Counted from the stretch's first letter, positions 1 to 6,689 are shown. The stretch is DNA of 25,857 nucleotides from JBDSTZ01 sp039927975 (GCA_039927975.1 JBDSTZ010000495.1:1-25857), one strand, 5' to 3'. The notes: a model not told the origin generated them from the sequence alone. Numbers and translations: made by a program.

Positions 1-44
1 AAGCAGTGCGCGGGCCTATCATTGCGGCGTGGTGGAGTTCGAAT

Positions 45-66
45 AAAAAAGCCCGGCGGGCCGGGT
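45..66 (-). terminator. Rho-independent terminator (leftward)
   Basis: Read on the minus strand, a GC-only stem (CCCGG against CCGGG, 65-61 with 56-52) is followed directly by TTTTTTATT. It lies downstream of the small minus-strand gene ending at 115 and is the third of three leftward terminators in the first 460 bases. Confidence 0.75.
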
Positions 67-114
67 AAACATGAAAGTGCGTATATCCCCCGCTATGTAG
101 CGGATCGAGACGGA

Positions 115-330
115 TCACCTCTTTCGCTGTTGAGATTCTTGCTGGACCGCGAACGGGACCAGGTGCACCGATCCGGTAGCGGTCATGCACGTGGAGCCGT
201 AGCCCTTGAGCCGCAGTGCTGTCTTGGCCTGCTCGCAGTCCACCAGCTGGCGCACGAAGCTATCGATGCGTGCGGCATCGTTCACGCGGACAGCTTCAAT
301 GACCATGCGGCGAAGGTTGCGTACGTTCAT
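115..330 (-). CDS. Small phage protein, unknown function (71 aa)
   Basis: This is a 71-residue minus-strand ORF between two leftward terminators (341-377 and 45-66). Its body, with the stretch VDCEQAKTALRLKGYG, resembles short proteins I recall from betaproteobacterial prophages near the end of the early region; I cannot name a family. It has no membrane segment or signal peptide. The ATG at 330 lies about a dozen bases past the T-run of the upstream terminator and has only a weak Shine-Dalgarno (GGGC), so translation may be poor. Because terminators separate it from the 310-aa gene, its expression would depend on readthrough or antitermination of the promoter at 483-512, which fits a first gene of a late operon. 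That is inference from position only. Confidence 0.5.
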   Translation of the reverse strand: MNVRNLRRMVIEAVRVNDAARIDSFVRQLVDCEQAKTALRLKGYGSTCMTATGSVHLVPFAVQQESQQRKR

Positions 331-340
331 GACAGCCCGA

Positions 341-377
341 ATAAAAACGCCCCGCGAGGCACATGCCAGGCGGGGCG
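341..377 (-). terminator. Rho-independent terminator (leftward)
   Basis: On the minus strand an 8-bp perfect stem (377-370 with 355-348, CGCCCCGC/GCGGGGCG) encloses a 14-nt loop and is followed by TTTTTATT. It is the second of three stacked leftward terminators after the promoter at 483-512. Confidence 0.8.
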
Positions 378-427
378 GGAAGACGCTGAGCGAACAGCGC
401 CGGAGACGCGCGACTTACTCGCAGAAA

Positions 428-455
428 CGCAAAAGCCCGCACAGAGGCGGGCTTT
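428..455 (-). terminator. Rho-independent terminator (leftward, promoter-proximal)
   Basis: A 9-bp perfect inverted repeat (AAAGCCCGC, 432-440, with 447-455) has a 6-nt loop and is followed on the minus strand by TTTTGCGTTT. It sits only about 20 to 45 nt after the predicted start of the minus-strand promoter at 483-512, an arrangement like lambda pR'-tR'. Confidence 0.7.
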
Positions 456-482
456 GGACACAGTTACTTCGAGAATGACGAA

Positions 483-512
483 AATATACTCGGGTTGGTG
501 CACTTGCGTCAA
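483..512 (-). promoter_or_regulatory. Sigma70 promoter after the putative Q gene (pR'-like)
   Basis: On the minus strand TTGACG (512-507), an 18-bp spacer and TATATT (488-483) form a good sigma70 promoter. It begins just past the stop of the 310-aa gene and fires leftward into three consecutive terminators. Transcription should start near 476. Confidence 0.6.
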
Positions 513-521
513 ATCATTTAT

Positions 522-1454
522 TTAAAATCCGCAACATACTCCTTGCTCCAAGAAGATCGGCTCAAGCCGCGCGATCGCCCGCTCCTCCAATTCGCGCAAG
601 TGGTTCTTCATCTTCCATGACGCCCGCAGATAGGTGCTGTAGCTCCCGCCGAAACTCGCCGCCAGGTCGCGCGCACTGATATCGATCTTCTTGTGGTTGG
701 CGAATAGCCGGCCCAGCATACAATCGATCGCCAGCGGCTTAATGCGCGGGAACATCGGCGCGAACCAGTCGGACAGGCCCTGGATAGCATCGATGCGCTC
801 TGGCGAGAACGCGTAGCGCCGCCGGCCCGCCGTCTTGCCATCCTTCGGCGCCGGCCCGTTGTCGACCAGCTTGCAGGCCCGCGTCCGATCGTAGGCCACC
901 TGAGCGAGCTGTTCCTTCCGACCCGCGAAGGTCAGCTTCGCCTTCGCCTTGTTCAATGCATCGATAGCCTGCAAGCGCTCATCGTGACGCGCGCAGTCCA
1001 GGACGTCGGCCGCCGTTGTCACGACAGCCCGCAATTCGCGCACCTCCTCTTTGGCGCGCACCAGGGAGTCTAGCAAGTCCGGATCGCCGTCCTGGTCGCT
1101 CGACACGTCCTCGAAATCCGTCTGCCCGTACTTCGCCTGCAGCACCCACATTTCCACGTTCGGCAGCTTCGTCTTGACGGCCTGGGTGATCATTGCGCAT
1201 TGCGCGCGGATATCGCCGCCACTCAAGCCGCTAAAGTTCACCGTGCCGTCACCACCGCCGCGCAGCTGGTCGAGCCAGTGCCGCTGCTGCTTGCTTTCAA
1301 GCTTGATCGACTCCATGATCCGGATCAGCGCCATCCGCAGCGGCGCGTCCTGCGTGGCCGGCTGCGCCATGATCAGGAACGCGACGTGCACCGCCTGCCC
1401 TGCGTTTTCGAAGATCGCCTCTTGCTGTACTTCCCTCAATACTGCCGCCATCAC
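522..1454 (-). CDS. Phage protein at end of replication operon, candidate late regulator (310 aa)
   Basis: I do not recognise a named family. The N-terminal third is mixed helix; residues about 130-185 are helical and charged and could be coiled coil; the C-terminal part (about 215-305) is basic and contains a helix-turn-helix-like stretch around ISARDLAASFGGSYSTYLRA followed by a long amphipathic helix. It is the last gene of the leftward early operon, and its start overlaps the preceding gene by four bases (ATGA), so it is translationally coupled. It is followed by a sigma70 promoter and three stacked terminators, the layout in which lambdoid phages place antiterminator Q. I therefore suggest a late-gene regulator, but this rests on position and a possible DNA-binding C-terminus, not on homology. 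It could equally be an uncharacterised replication accessory protein. Confidence 0.75.
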   Translation of the reverse strand: MMAAVLREVQQEAIFENAGQAVHVAFLIMAQPATQDAPLRMALIRIMESIKLESKQQRHWLDQLRGGGDGTVNFSGLSGGDIRAQCAMITQAVKTKLPNVEMWVLQAKYGQTDFEDVSSDQDGDPDLLDSLVRAKEEVRELRAVVTTAADVLDCARHDERLQAIDALNKAKAKLTFAGRKEQLAQVAYDRTRACKLVDNGPAPKDGKTAGRRRYAFSPERIDAIQGLSDWFAPMFPRIKPLAIDCMLGRLFANHKKIDISARDLAASFGGSYSTYLRASWKMKNHLRELEERAIARLEPIFLEQGVCCGF

Positions 1455-1765
1455 TTCACCCCCTTGTTGTCGTTATTGCCGAGTCGGCTCCTGGTCAAGG
1501 ATGTCGCCCGGTCTTCCGCTATCAATTCGTACTGGCGGTTGAGCATCGCCTCCCGCCCGGTTGCAACCCACTCAACAGGCTTCGCCTTCGGCAGCGGCGC
1601 CGTCCCCACCGTGAGGCCGTTCTCAGTTGCGTAGAACGCCCCTGGTTCGCCTCGCATGCCCCGGCGGATGGCTCCATCGATGCTGGCGGCGCCGAAGGCC
1701 TCCCGCATACCATCGATCCATACAGCCACCCCCGGCATCTGTTCACGCATGCTGCCCTTCGCCAT
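1451..1765 (-). CDS. Small phage protein, unknown function (104 aa)
   Basis: This minus-strand gene lies between the iteron region and the candidate Q gene. An in-frame GTG exists at 1771, but the ATG at 1765 is preferred because GAGGAGG (1780-1774) then lies 8 nt upstream; from the GTG the spacing would be only 2 nt. The protein has no membrane segments. It is moderately basic at the C-terminus (SRLGNNDNKG) and has a conserved-looking centre, GMRGEPGAFYATENGLTVG. The stop overlaps the next start by 4 bases. I recognise it only as the type of small protein found among phage replication genes and assign no function. Confidence 0.7.
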   Translation of the reverse strand: MAKGSMREQMPGVAVWIDGMREAFGAASIDGAIRRGMRGEPGAFYATENGLTVGTAPLPKAKPVEWVATGREAMLNRQYELIAEDRATSLTRSRLGNNDNKGVK

Positions 1766-1802
1766 CGACACGCCCTCCTCTTAAAATTGCCCCGTCTCAC
1801 CA

Positions 1803-1838
1803 CGTCCTACCTTCATTTCGTAGGTGGGACGGCGTTTT
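1803..1838 (+). repeat. Iteron hairpin, terminator-like on the plus strand
   Basis: CGTCCTACCT (1803-1812) pairs with AGGTGGGACG (1822-1831) over 10 bp with one G-T wobble and a 9-nt loop, followed by GCGTTTTT. It could act as a rightward terminator or simply be a paired iteron. Confidence 0.45.
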
Positions 1839-1971
1839 TCATAGGAGACGTCCTACCGTCCTACCCATTTGTATGTATATTGATGTTGTGGTGGGGGCGC
1901 GCGCGCAGGCGCGCGAGCACACATACGGGGAAAACACCGAATTCGGTTGGACGGTAGGACGCCTCCTATGA
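1839..1971. repeat. 23-bp inverted repeat (22/23) flanking an 87-bp loop
   Basis: The arm 1839-1861 begins TCATAGGAG and is complementary to 1949-1971, which ends CTCCTATGA. Only one position differs (1848 against 1962). Each arm contains iteron copies. The 87-bp interior has an AT-rich stretch (1868-1885) and a GC palindrome, CGCGCGC/GCGCGCG, near 1898-1915. Confidence 0.8.
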
Positions 1972-2030
1972 GAACCGGCGTCCTACCTGCCAATTCAAGG
2001 GTAGGACGGGGTTGGACGCCCGGCCATAAT

Positions 2031-4622
2031 TCACTGATCCGCATGGTTGCCCTCCTCAGCCGGTGGCTCGTCCGGTCGCACGTAGTACCATTCACGCGCG
2101 CCACTCCCGCGCCGGCGCTTGGCCCAGCCCAGGCGCTTCATGCAGTTGCCCACGCGCGTGGACTCACCTTTGGCCGCGCTGAGTTTGCCTATCTCGATCT
2201 GCAATGCCTTAGTCAGAAGCGCCTCCATAGTCACCTCGTTGAGGCGCGGGATCGGCTGACGGTCGGCCGTCTCGGCGATACCCTCGACGTAGCGCCAGAT
2301 GCGTGGATACCAAACGTCGTCCAGTTCGCGCTCCTCCTGCTCAGGCTTGATCAGGTCGCGCTCTTCCTCCCTGGTTGGATGCCACTTAATGCCAGCGCGC
2401 ACGAAGATCAAAGCCTCAGCGAACAGCTGATCGCGCAGCTCGGCCAGCAGCGGCAGGTTGATGACGCCGCAGCGCACCGGCCAGAACCGGCGTGCGCCCG
2501 TCGTGTCCTTGAGGTACTCGTCCTGGTTGGTCGTCGCCGCAAAGCAGGTGCGGCGCGGGTACTTGTTGTTGCGCCGTCCGTAGGGCGCGCGGAAGTCGTC
2601 GATCGTGTTGGTGATGAAGGCCTTGATGGTGGTGATGTCGCCCTTATTGAACGAGTCCAGCTCGGCGATCTCGTACAGCCACGCGCCCTGGATCGCGAGA
2701 TACCCGTCCTTGTCACCGACCTTGAACGGGGTCTCCTTGTACCATTGGCCACCCAACACACGCAGCAGCGACGACTTGCCGGCACCCTGGCCGCCCTCGA
2801 ACACCGGCGCGTAGTCCATCTGGCAGCCCGGCTGATAGGCCCTGGCGACCATGCTCATCAAGAACAAGCGCCCTATCAGCGCGTAGTAGGGCGACTGGAC
2901 GACCCCGGCCACGGCCGACAGCCAGCTTTCGAGGCGCTCGATACCGTCCCATACGCAACCATCCAAGTAATCGGTCACCGGGTTGAACTTGTTGCCGTGC
3001 GCCGCCTGAGCCACGGCTTTTTCAATCGCGCCGTCCGACTTGATCACCAGTCGGTATTTCTGACCGAGGAACATACCGAGACTGAAATCGTCGCGCTCCG
3101 TCCACTCGCCAAGCTCACCGCCCCAAGGCGGCGTGCGCCGCTTTACCTGCGTCATTGAAAACTCGTCCAGGGCGATCACGCCCGCCAACTGGGTATCGTT
3201 GACGAGGATCGTGTAGACGTTTTCGCGGCAGTCCTCGATGCGATTGTTTGACGGCTTGCGGATCAGCGATTCATACCAGATAGCGGGCGCGGCATCATCG
3301 CCCGGCAACACCAGCGACTCTGCGTCAGCCGGGAAAGCGGTGGTTTTGGGGTTGCTACTCGAAACCGCCTCTACCCCTTTCCCCGCTTGCGCATGCGCCG
3401 CCTTTTCGCGAGGAAGTGCGGGCGGGCGCGCTGCGGCGGCAGGCGTCGAGTCTTGGGCCGCGCCGCACGCAACACCATCCTCCCCTGGCTGCGCACGCCC
3501 AAGCTCGGCTTCGCCAGTCGCGCCGGGGAGAGAGGCGAGTCTAGGCTGCTTCGCAGCAGGAAGGGGAGACCCGGTCGGCACGACCACGTCAGCGAGCACC
3601 GCCGGCGCCGTCATGCCGGCACGGATCTGTTCGCTCACCTCCGCAAGCGATTGCGCCACGTGCAGGTCGTTGAAGTCGGTAAGCTTGGGCAGCGACTCGT
3701 CCTTCTTGGTCGCCCGACGCGGCGCCGTGATCGCGGGCATGACGACGACGGCATTGCCGACAGCGGCGGCCGCTGCATTAGCCGCAGCCAGACCGGGCTG
3801 GCCCGTCAGGTAGTCGTCGTCACCGAAAATGATGACGCGGCTAGTCGGATATTTCTCGCGCAGAATTCGCGCCACATGGATTAGGTTGTCGGCGTCGAAG
3901 CCGACGAACACTGCGAACGCCCAGTCTGTGGCCGCACGCACGGTCAGGCAAGTAGCGTAGCCCTCGCCCAGGCCAATATCGTCACCATCTTCCGGCGGGT
4001 CGCCCAAGCGGCACGCCGCACCAAGCTTTTCCATGCCCCCGCTGTACTGCTTGTCACCGTCGGCGGCGATCGTCTGCTTGCCCACCAACTTTGCCGGCTG
4101 CGCGTCATAGCGCAGCATCGGCAAGATCAGGCCGCCAGCTGGAAGGAACCGGCATGACTCCGCCCGCACCTGCTTGCGCTCGAGGTAAGGAGAATGTCCC
4201 ACTGGCGCCGCCATACGCCACTGCGCTGCAGCGCGAACACAGGCGGCCGCTGCCGCCTTGATTCTATTCGCCGCCGCCCTGGCATTGCGCGCGTCACGCT
4301 CCGCGCGGTCGGCTGCTAACTTCTCTGCAGATACAGGCACGGTCGGCTCTTCGAACTTGAAGCCCTCGGCCAGTGCCAGGGCGAACAACGACCCGATGCC
4401 GATTGATTTTCCGGATGCGCTGGCCTTGAAGCCACGCCAGGACGACGCTGCGGCCCCGCTGTCAAAGCTATCGCTGCCAGCGCTCCACGCCATCCAGCCA
4501 TCGCGCGCGGCATCGCCAAATTCATGTTTGAGCGCCATCCCCATGTTGCGCCAGGTGACACGTTCACACGGGCTTATGAATGACAGCGCGACCAGTGCGG
4601 TTTCAAGTGAAGCCGGGGTCAT
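2031..4622 (-). CDS. Primase-helicase fusion: PriCT-2, Toprim and VapE-type ATPase (863 aa)
   Basis: This is probably the element's replication initiator and primase-helicase. Residues 1-90 resemble the PriCT-2 domain found in D5-type phage primases. Residues about 213-272 form a Toprim fold with GLGEGYATC (Glu220) and the acidic FGDDD (268-270). An Ala/Pro-rich linker (about 330-440) leads to a virulence-associated E (VapE) type P-loop ATPase, about 480-720, with Walker A GGQGAGKSS (Lys616), an acidic Walker-B-like IAELDSF, and a later TGARRFWPVRC with candidate arginine-finger residues. The C-terminus looks like a small winged helix. The start overlaps the upstream stop (ATGA), so the gene is coupled in the leftward operon. 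The adjacent iterons at 1803-2018 are possible binding sites. Family assignment is firm; the role as initiator is inferred. Confidence 0.92.
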   Translation of the reverse strand: MTPASLETALVALSFISPCERVTWRNMGMALKHEFGDAARDGWMAWSAGSDSFDSGAAASSWRGFKASASGKSIGIGSLFALALAEGFKFEEPTVPVSAEKLAADRAERDARNARAAANRIKAAAAACVRAAAQWRMAAPVGHSPYLERKQVRAESCRFLPAGGLILPMLRYDAQPAKLVGKQTIAADGDKQYSGGMEKLGAACRLGDPPEDGDDIGLGEGYATCLTVRAATDWAFAVFVGFDADNLIHVARILREKYPTSRVIIFGDDDYLTGQPGLAAANAAAAAVGNAVVVMPAITAPRRATKKDESLPKLTDFNDLHVAQSLAEVSEQIRAGMTAPAVLADVVVPTGSPLPAAKQPRLASLPGATGEAELGRAQPGEDGVACGAAQDSTPAAAARPPALPREKAAHAQAGKGVEAVSSSNPKTTAFPADAESLVLPGDDAAPAIWYESLIRKPSNNRIEDCRENVYTILVNDTQLAGVIALDEFSMTQVKRRTPPWGGELGEWTERDDFSLGMFLGQKYRLVIKSDGAIEKAVAQAAHGNKFNPVTDYLDGCVWDGIERLESWLSAVAGVVQSPYYALIGRLFLMSMVARAYQPGCQMDYAPVFEGGQGAGKSSLLRVLGGQWYKETPFKVGDKDGYLAIQGAWLYEIAELDSFNKGDITTIKAFITNTIDDFRAPYGRRNNKYPRRTCFAATTNQDEYLKDTTGARRFWPVRCGVINLPLLAELRDQLFAEALIFVRAGIKWHPTREEERDLIKPEQEERELDDVWYPRIWRYVEGIAETADRQPIPRLNEVTMEALLTKALQIEIGKLSAAKGESTRVGNCMKRLGWAKRRRGSGAREWYYVRPDEPPAEEGNHADQ

Positions 4623-5065
4623 TCTGGCGCAACCCCCGCGCCACTCAGGCCGGCACCGTAGGCGACACGCTGGCCCCCATGCAGCGACGGGATGCTACGG
4701 TAGTCCTGCGCGCCTTCGCGCCGCAGTGCTAGGTCAGGACGGTGCCGCTTGGACAATGGCCGCATTGGTGCCACATAGGCCGGCCCCGCCACCGAGCCGA
4801 CGTATGGCGCCTTCGCAGGCACATCGCCACGCCCAAGGAAGGCCAGGCCGGCATCGGTGATGCAATACTGACTTCCGCGCACGTAGACGTAGTTGCGTAG
4901 CATGAGCGGATTCACCACTTGGCGGACGAATCGTCCATCCGACTCGCCCCAGGTCATCGCCAGTTTCCAGCCGGCGAAGTCGACGCTGCCGGCAAGCGCC
5001 GTCAACATCAGTAGTCCCGTGTGGGCATGTGTGCGCGACCTGAGCGGCTCGAAGCGGCGGGTCAT
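4619..5065 (-). CDS. Winged-helix-like phage protein (148 aa)
   Basis: This protein of unknown family sits between the YmfL-like regulator and the primase-helicase, with 4-base overlaps at both ends, which indicates tight translational coupling. Residues 1-75 look like a small winged-helix domain. The pattern YCITDAGLAFLG is typical of the wing and following helix of MarR/phage replication wHTH proteins. The C-terminal half is Pro/Gly-rich and probably disordered. In lambda this position is taken by replication protein O or cII-like factors, so a DNA-binding role in replication or transcription is plausible but not shown. Confidence 0.75.
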   Translation of the reverse strand: MTRRFEPLRSRTHAHTGLLMLTALAGSVDFAGWKLAMTWGESDGRFVRQVVNPLMLRNYVYVRGSQYCITDAGLAFLGRGDVPAKAPYVGSVAGPAYVAPMRPLSKRHRPDLALRREGAQDYRSIPSLHGGQRVAYGAGLSGAGVAPE

Positions 5066-5526
5066 GCATCCTCCGGATCTGGCTTGCAGTACACGCGCTT
5101 CATCAGCGCGACCATTTCAGCCAGAATCTTGTGCATGAGGGCCTCGTCCGCTTCCAACTTGGCGCGCTCGCGCTTGTCGATTGTGTCGTCGCCGGCGATC
5201 GCGTCCTCGAAGTCCTTAGTGAGCGTGCCCATCTGGACCGCAAGCTCACGGAATTTCTTGAAGATGTCTTCGTTGGCGCAGCCGTCCGCCTCGATCGGCA
5301 GCTTCAGGAACGTGCCCCCGCTCGCGGTGGCGACGGCCTCGGCGAAGTATGTCGTGCGAGAGAAGCTCTGCATGGCGAGCGCAGTCTCGACTGAGAGCAC
5401 AGTCCCCTTGCGCTCGTAGACCCGGTTCTCAAGATAGTCGCGGTTGATCGCCAGCGCGCCACACATCGCGTCCCAGCCGCCAGACATGGCCTTGATCATC
5501 GCCAGGTAAGATTCTCGTAGTTTCAC
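5062..5526 (-). CDS. YmfL-like phage regulatory protein (154 aa)
   Basis: The N-terminus (KLRESYLAMIKAMSGGWDAM, followed by a segment containing LENRVYERKG) closely resembles YmfL of the E. coli e14 prophage and related putative CII-like regulators. The gene lies directly after cro, the place of cII in lambda. Residues 10-60 would be the DNA-binding part; residues 75-150 are helical and charged. The start is GTG at 5526, preceded by a strong purine tract (GGGGGGAG) only a few bases upstream. It is the second gene of the leftward operon. Activity as a lysogeny activator is inferred from position and family. Confidence 0.8.
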   Translation of the reverse strand: MKLRESYLAMIKAMSGGWDAMCGALAINRDYLENRVYERKGTVLSVETALAMQSFSRTTYFAEAVATASGGTFLKLPIEADGCANEDIFKKFRELAVQMGTLTKDFEDAIAGDDTIDKRERAKLEADEALMHKILAEMVALMKRVYCKPDPEDA

Positions 5527-5580
5527 AACTCCCCCCGTAGTTTGTAGTTTGTTAATTGATTTTTTTCAACTAATCTGCGG

Positions 5581-5817
5581 CTATTGGTCGTCGCCGACTA
5601 GCTCCGGCCAGTTGTCAGCCCAGTCGTCCGGCCGCAGATCCTTCCGGGTCACAGCCTTTTTCGAGTGTTTCTCGATGCGGACGCAGAGCGGTACCCGCAG
5701 AAGCTCAGAGGCGCTGATCGCTTTCCGGAGGTAGTTGAGACTGGCCCCCACCGCAAGACAAAATGCGGCGCGGTCCTCTTTCGAAAGATTGTTGATATAG
5801 GTCAATAATTTATCCAT
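5581..5817 (-). CDS. Cro/YdaS-type phage regulator (78 aa)
   Basis: This small helix-turn-helix protein is divergent from the CI-like repressor. The N-terminal 40 residues (LLTYINNLSKEDRAAFCLAV, then GASLNYLRKAI) match the YdaS/Cro-like pattern, in which an early helix pair is followed by a recognition helix; VRIEKHSKKAVTRKDLRPD is the usual short tail of the family. It is the first gene of the leftward operon and is driven by the promoter at 5824-5852. The -10 box ends 7 bases before the ATG, so the mRNA is predicted to be leaderless; the only Shine-Dalgarno-like bases (AGG) are a single base from the ATG. Expected role: antagonise the repressor at the shared operators. Confidence 0.85.
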   Translation of the reverse strand: MDKLLTYINNLSKEDRAAFCLAVGASLNYLRKAISASELLRVPLCVRIEKHSKKAVTRKDLRPDDWADNWPELVGDDQ

Positions 5818-5823
5818 GCCTGC

Positions 5824-5852
5824 ATATTACTAAATGGTAATGTCAGAGTCAA
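5824..5852 (-). promoter_or_regulatory. cro promoter
   Basis: On the minus strand TTGACT (5852-5847), a 17-bp spacer and TAATAT (5829-5824). Operators overlap both hexamers. The expected start is within a base or two of the cro ATG (5817). Confidence 0.8.
5826..5841. promoter_or_regulatory. Repressor operator A (over the cro -10)
   Basis: ATTACTAAATGGTAAT, whose complement ATTACCATTTAGTAAT differs by one base from the operator at 7038-7053. Centre 5833.5, 25 bp from operator B. Confidence 0.75.
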
Positions 5853-5866
5853 CACCGTTTGGTGAT
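5851..5866. promoter_or_regulatory. Repressor operator B (at the cro -35)
   Basis: AACACCGTTTGGTGAT, a 16-bp imperfect palindrome with CACC/GGTG half sites; it overlaps the cro -35. Same class as the site at 7013-7028. Confidence 0.75.
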
Positions 5867-5881
5867 TTACTAATTAGTAAT
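5866..5881. promoter_or_regulatory. Repressor operator C (upstream of the repressor gene)
   Basis: TTTACTAATTAGTAAT contains the perfect 14-bp palindrome TTACTAATTAGTAA (5867-5880). Centre 5873.5, 15 bp from operator B. It lies on the repressor side of the switch and could mediate autoregulation. Confidence 0.75.
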
Positions 5882-5900
5882 TGAGATCGACAATCCAGAC

Positions 5901-6308
5901 ATGGACACTCAAGACATTCGACGCGCTAGACTTGCCCAGCTGATAGCGGAGCGCTACAAGTCGCAAGCCGACTTTGTGGCGAGCACAGGAGAGAACCAGG
6001 GAGAGATCTCCGGGCTTCTCAAGACAAAGTCATTCGGGGAAAAGAAGGCGCGCAAGCTGGAAGTGAAGGCAGGCTTGCCGCAGGGGTGGCTAGACGATGC
6101 CAGCGGCGCGCCTGATGACGCCGCCGAACATCAAAGACAAAATGGGTTTGCTAACACCTCGGCGCCACCATGGATGGCGGCGGAAGCTCACAGATTACTT
6201 ACCCTCTACTACGAGGCGGACGACGACGGAAGGGCCGAGATCATGAATACGGCTCTCGATTTCAGCCGTGCTGCTCGGCAGCGTGTTGTCCACAACAAGG
6301 CTCAGTGA
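5901..6308 (+). CDS. CI-like phage repressor without peptidase domain (135 aa)
   Basis: The N-terminal 60 residues form a lambda-repressor-like HTH (RLAQLIAERYKSQADFVAST, then GENQGEISGLL), as in short CI-type regulators. A Pro/Gln-containing linker follows, then a helical C-terminal segment (about 88-130, PWMAAEAHRLLTLYYEADDD) likely to dimerise. There is no S24/LexA-type autoprotease domain, so RecA-stimulated self-cleavage is not expected. It is transcribed away from cro across three shared operators and should repress the cro promoter and the near-identical promoter at 7027-7055. No clear Shine-Dalgarno precedes the ATG, and I could not assign a convincing promoter. The repressor identity comes from the divergent layout and HTH. 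Confidence 0.85.
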   Translation: MDTQDIRRARLAQLIAERYKSQADFVASTGENQGEISGLLKTKSFGEKKARKLEVKAGLPQGWLDDASGAPDDAAEHQRQNGFANTSAPPWMAAEAHRLLTLYYEADDDGRAEIMNTALDFSRAARQRVVHNKAQ

Positions 6309-6437
6309 AGGTCGAGCGGTCGCAGGGTAAATCATCGGATGAACCTGAGCGATACGCTGCATCCGGGCAATTGCCTCACCTCGGCGCCTCAAATCCATTT
6401 GTACGTACGCGTCAATAAGTTGTTGAATATTTTGCAT
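6195..6437 (-). CDS. Possible small antisense-overlapping protein (80 aa)
   Basis: The first 35 residues (MQNIQQLIDAYVQMDLRRRG and on) look like genuine protein, a helical and charged type found in small prophage proteins. However, its last 38 codons overlap the 3' end of the repressor gene on the other strand, and no Shine-Dalgarno precedes the ATG at 6437. If real, it is a convergent gene that could interfere with repressor expression. No family recognised. Confidence 0.35.
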   Translation of the reverse strand: MQNIQQLIDAYVQMDLRRRGEAIARMQRIAQVHPMIYPATARPSLSLVVDNTLPSSTAEIESRIHDLGPSVVVRLVVEGK

Positions 6438-6596
6438 TGCTTAAACGTTATCTTTGTTTGCTAGGTTGTTAACAATATATCCTAGCCGGAACTTATGATC
6501 GCATGAAGAAGGACGTTTTCCTACGCCAAATCATGGCCGAAATATAACCAAATCTAACATTACCACGTATCCTCATAGGAGCGCTGGGCGAAACAA

Positions 6597-6626
6597 GTGA
6601 CACTTTTGGAACGCAAGAGCTAATAA
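6597..6626 (+). promoter_or_regulatory. Candidate promoter of the Arc-like gene
   Basis: GTGACA (6597-6602), an 18-bp spacer and TAATAA (6621-6626), directly upstream of the paired TGACGTCA sites. It is a moderate match to sigma70. Confidence 0.4.
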
Positions 6627-6629
6627 AAG

Positions 6630-6649
6630 TGACGTCACATTTGACGTCA
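6630..6649. promoter_or_regulatory. Paired TGACGTCA palindromes, candidate Arc-like operator
   Basis: Two identical 8-bp palindromes (6630-6637 and 6642-6649) repeat with a 12-bp period, about one helical turn, just downstream of the candidate promoter and 40 bp before the ribbon-helix-helix gene. Tandem half-turn sites are typical of ribbon-helix-helix autoregulation. The assignment is inference. Confidence 0.45.
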
Positions 6650-6671
6650 AAAACAACATTTGCTTGGCAAA

Positions 6672-6688
6672 GCGCGAAAAAATCGCGC
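6672..6688 (+). promoter_or_regulatory. Hairpin abutting the Arc-like start codon
   Basis: GCGCGA (6672-6677) and TCGCGC (6683-6688) form a 6-bp stem with an all-A loop, ending one base before the ATG at 6690. It occupies the place of the Shine-Dalgarno, which is absent, so it may limit translation. Confidence 0.4.
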
Positions 6689-6689
6689 G

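Larger units (their letters stand above)
1803..2018 (+). repeat. Iteron cluster: nine copies of GGTAGGACG, candidate replication origin
   Basis: Copies matching GGTAGGACG or its complement CGTCCTACC with at most one mismatch occur at 1803-1811(+), 1823-1831(-), 1849-1857(+), 1857-1865(+), 1945-1953(-), 1953-1961(-), 1979-1987(+), 2000-2008(-) and 2010-2018(-). They form outer hairpins at both ends and an inner 23-bp inverted repeat. The locus lies directly after the primase-helicase gene (stop at 2031). In satellite phage P4, the fused primase-helicase alpha binds iterons at ori and crr; by analogy this is a candidate binding locus for the 863-aa protein. The function is inferred; the repeats are directly visible. 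Confidence 0.6.
6309..6689. other. AT-richer intergenic region between repressor and Arc-like gene
   Basis: Apart from the weak minus-strand ORF that reaches 6437, no gene is evident. Visible elements are the palindrome TTGTTAACAA (6466-6475), a candidate promoter (6597-6626), two TGACGTCA palindromes (6630-6637, 6642-6649) and a hairpin just before the Arc-like start (6672-6688). Confidence 0.6.

Noticed and set aside
1..120. Second attachment site at the left edge
   Set aside because: GTTCGAA near 36-42 resembles a T-loop, but the flanking bases do not match the tRNA-Ser 3' end.
1897..1916. GC palindrome inside the iteron region as a terminator
   Set aside because: No T-run on either strand; more likely a structural part of the inverted-repeat locus.
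1947..3158. 403-codon open frame on the plus strand
   Set aside because: Antisense to the primase-helicase and overlapping the iteron region; no ribosome binding site or protein-like features.
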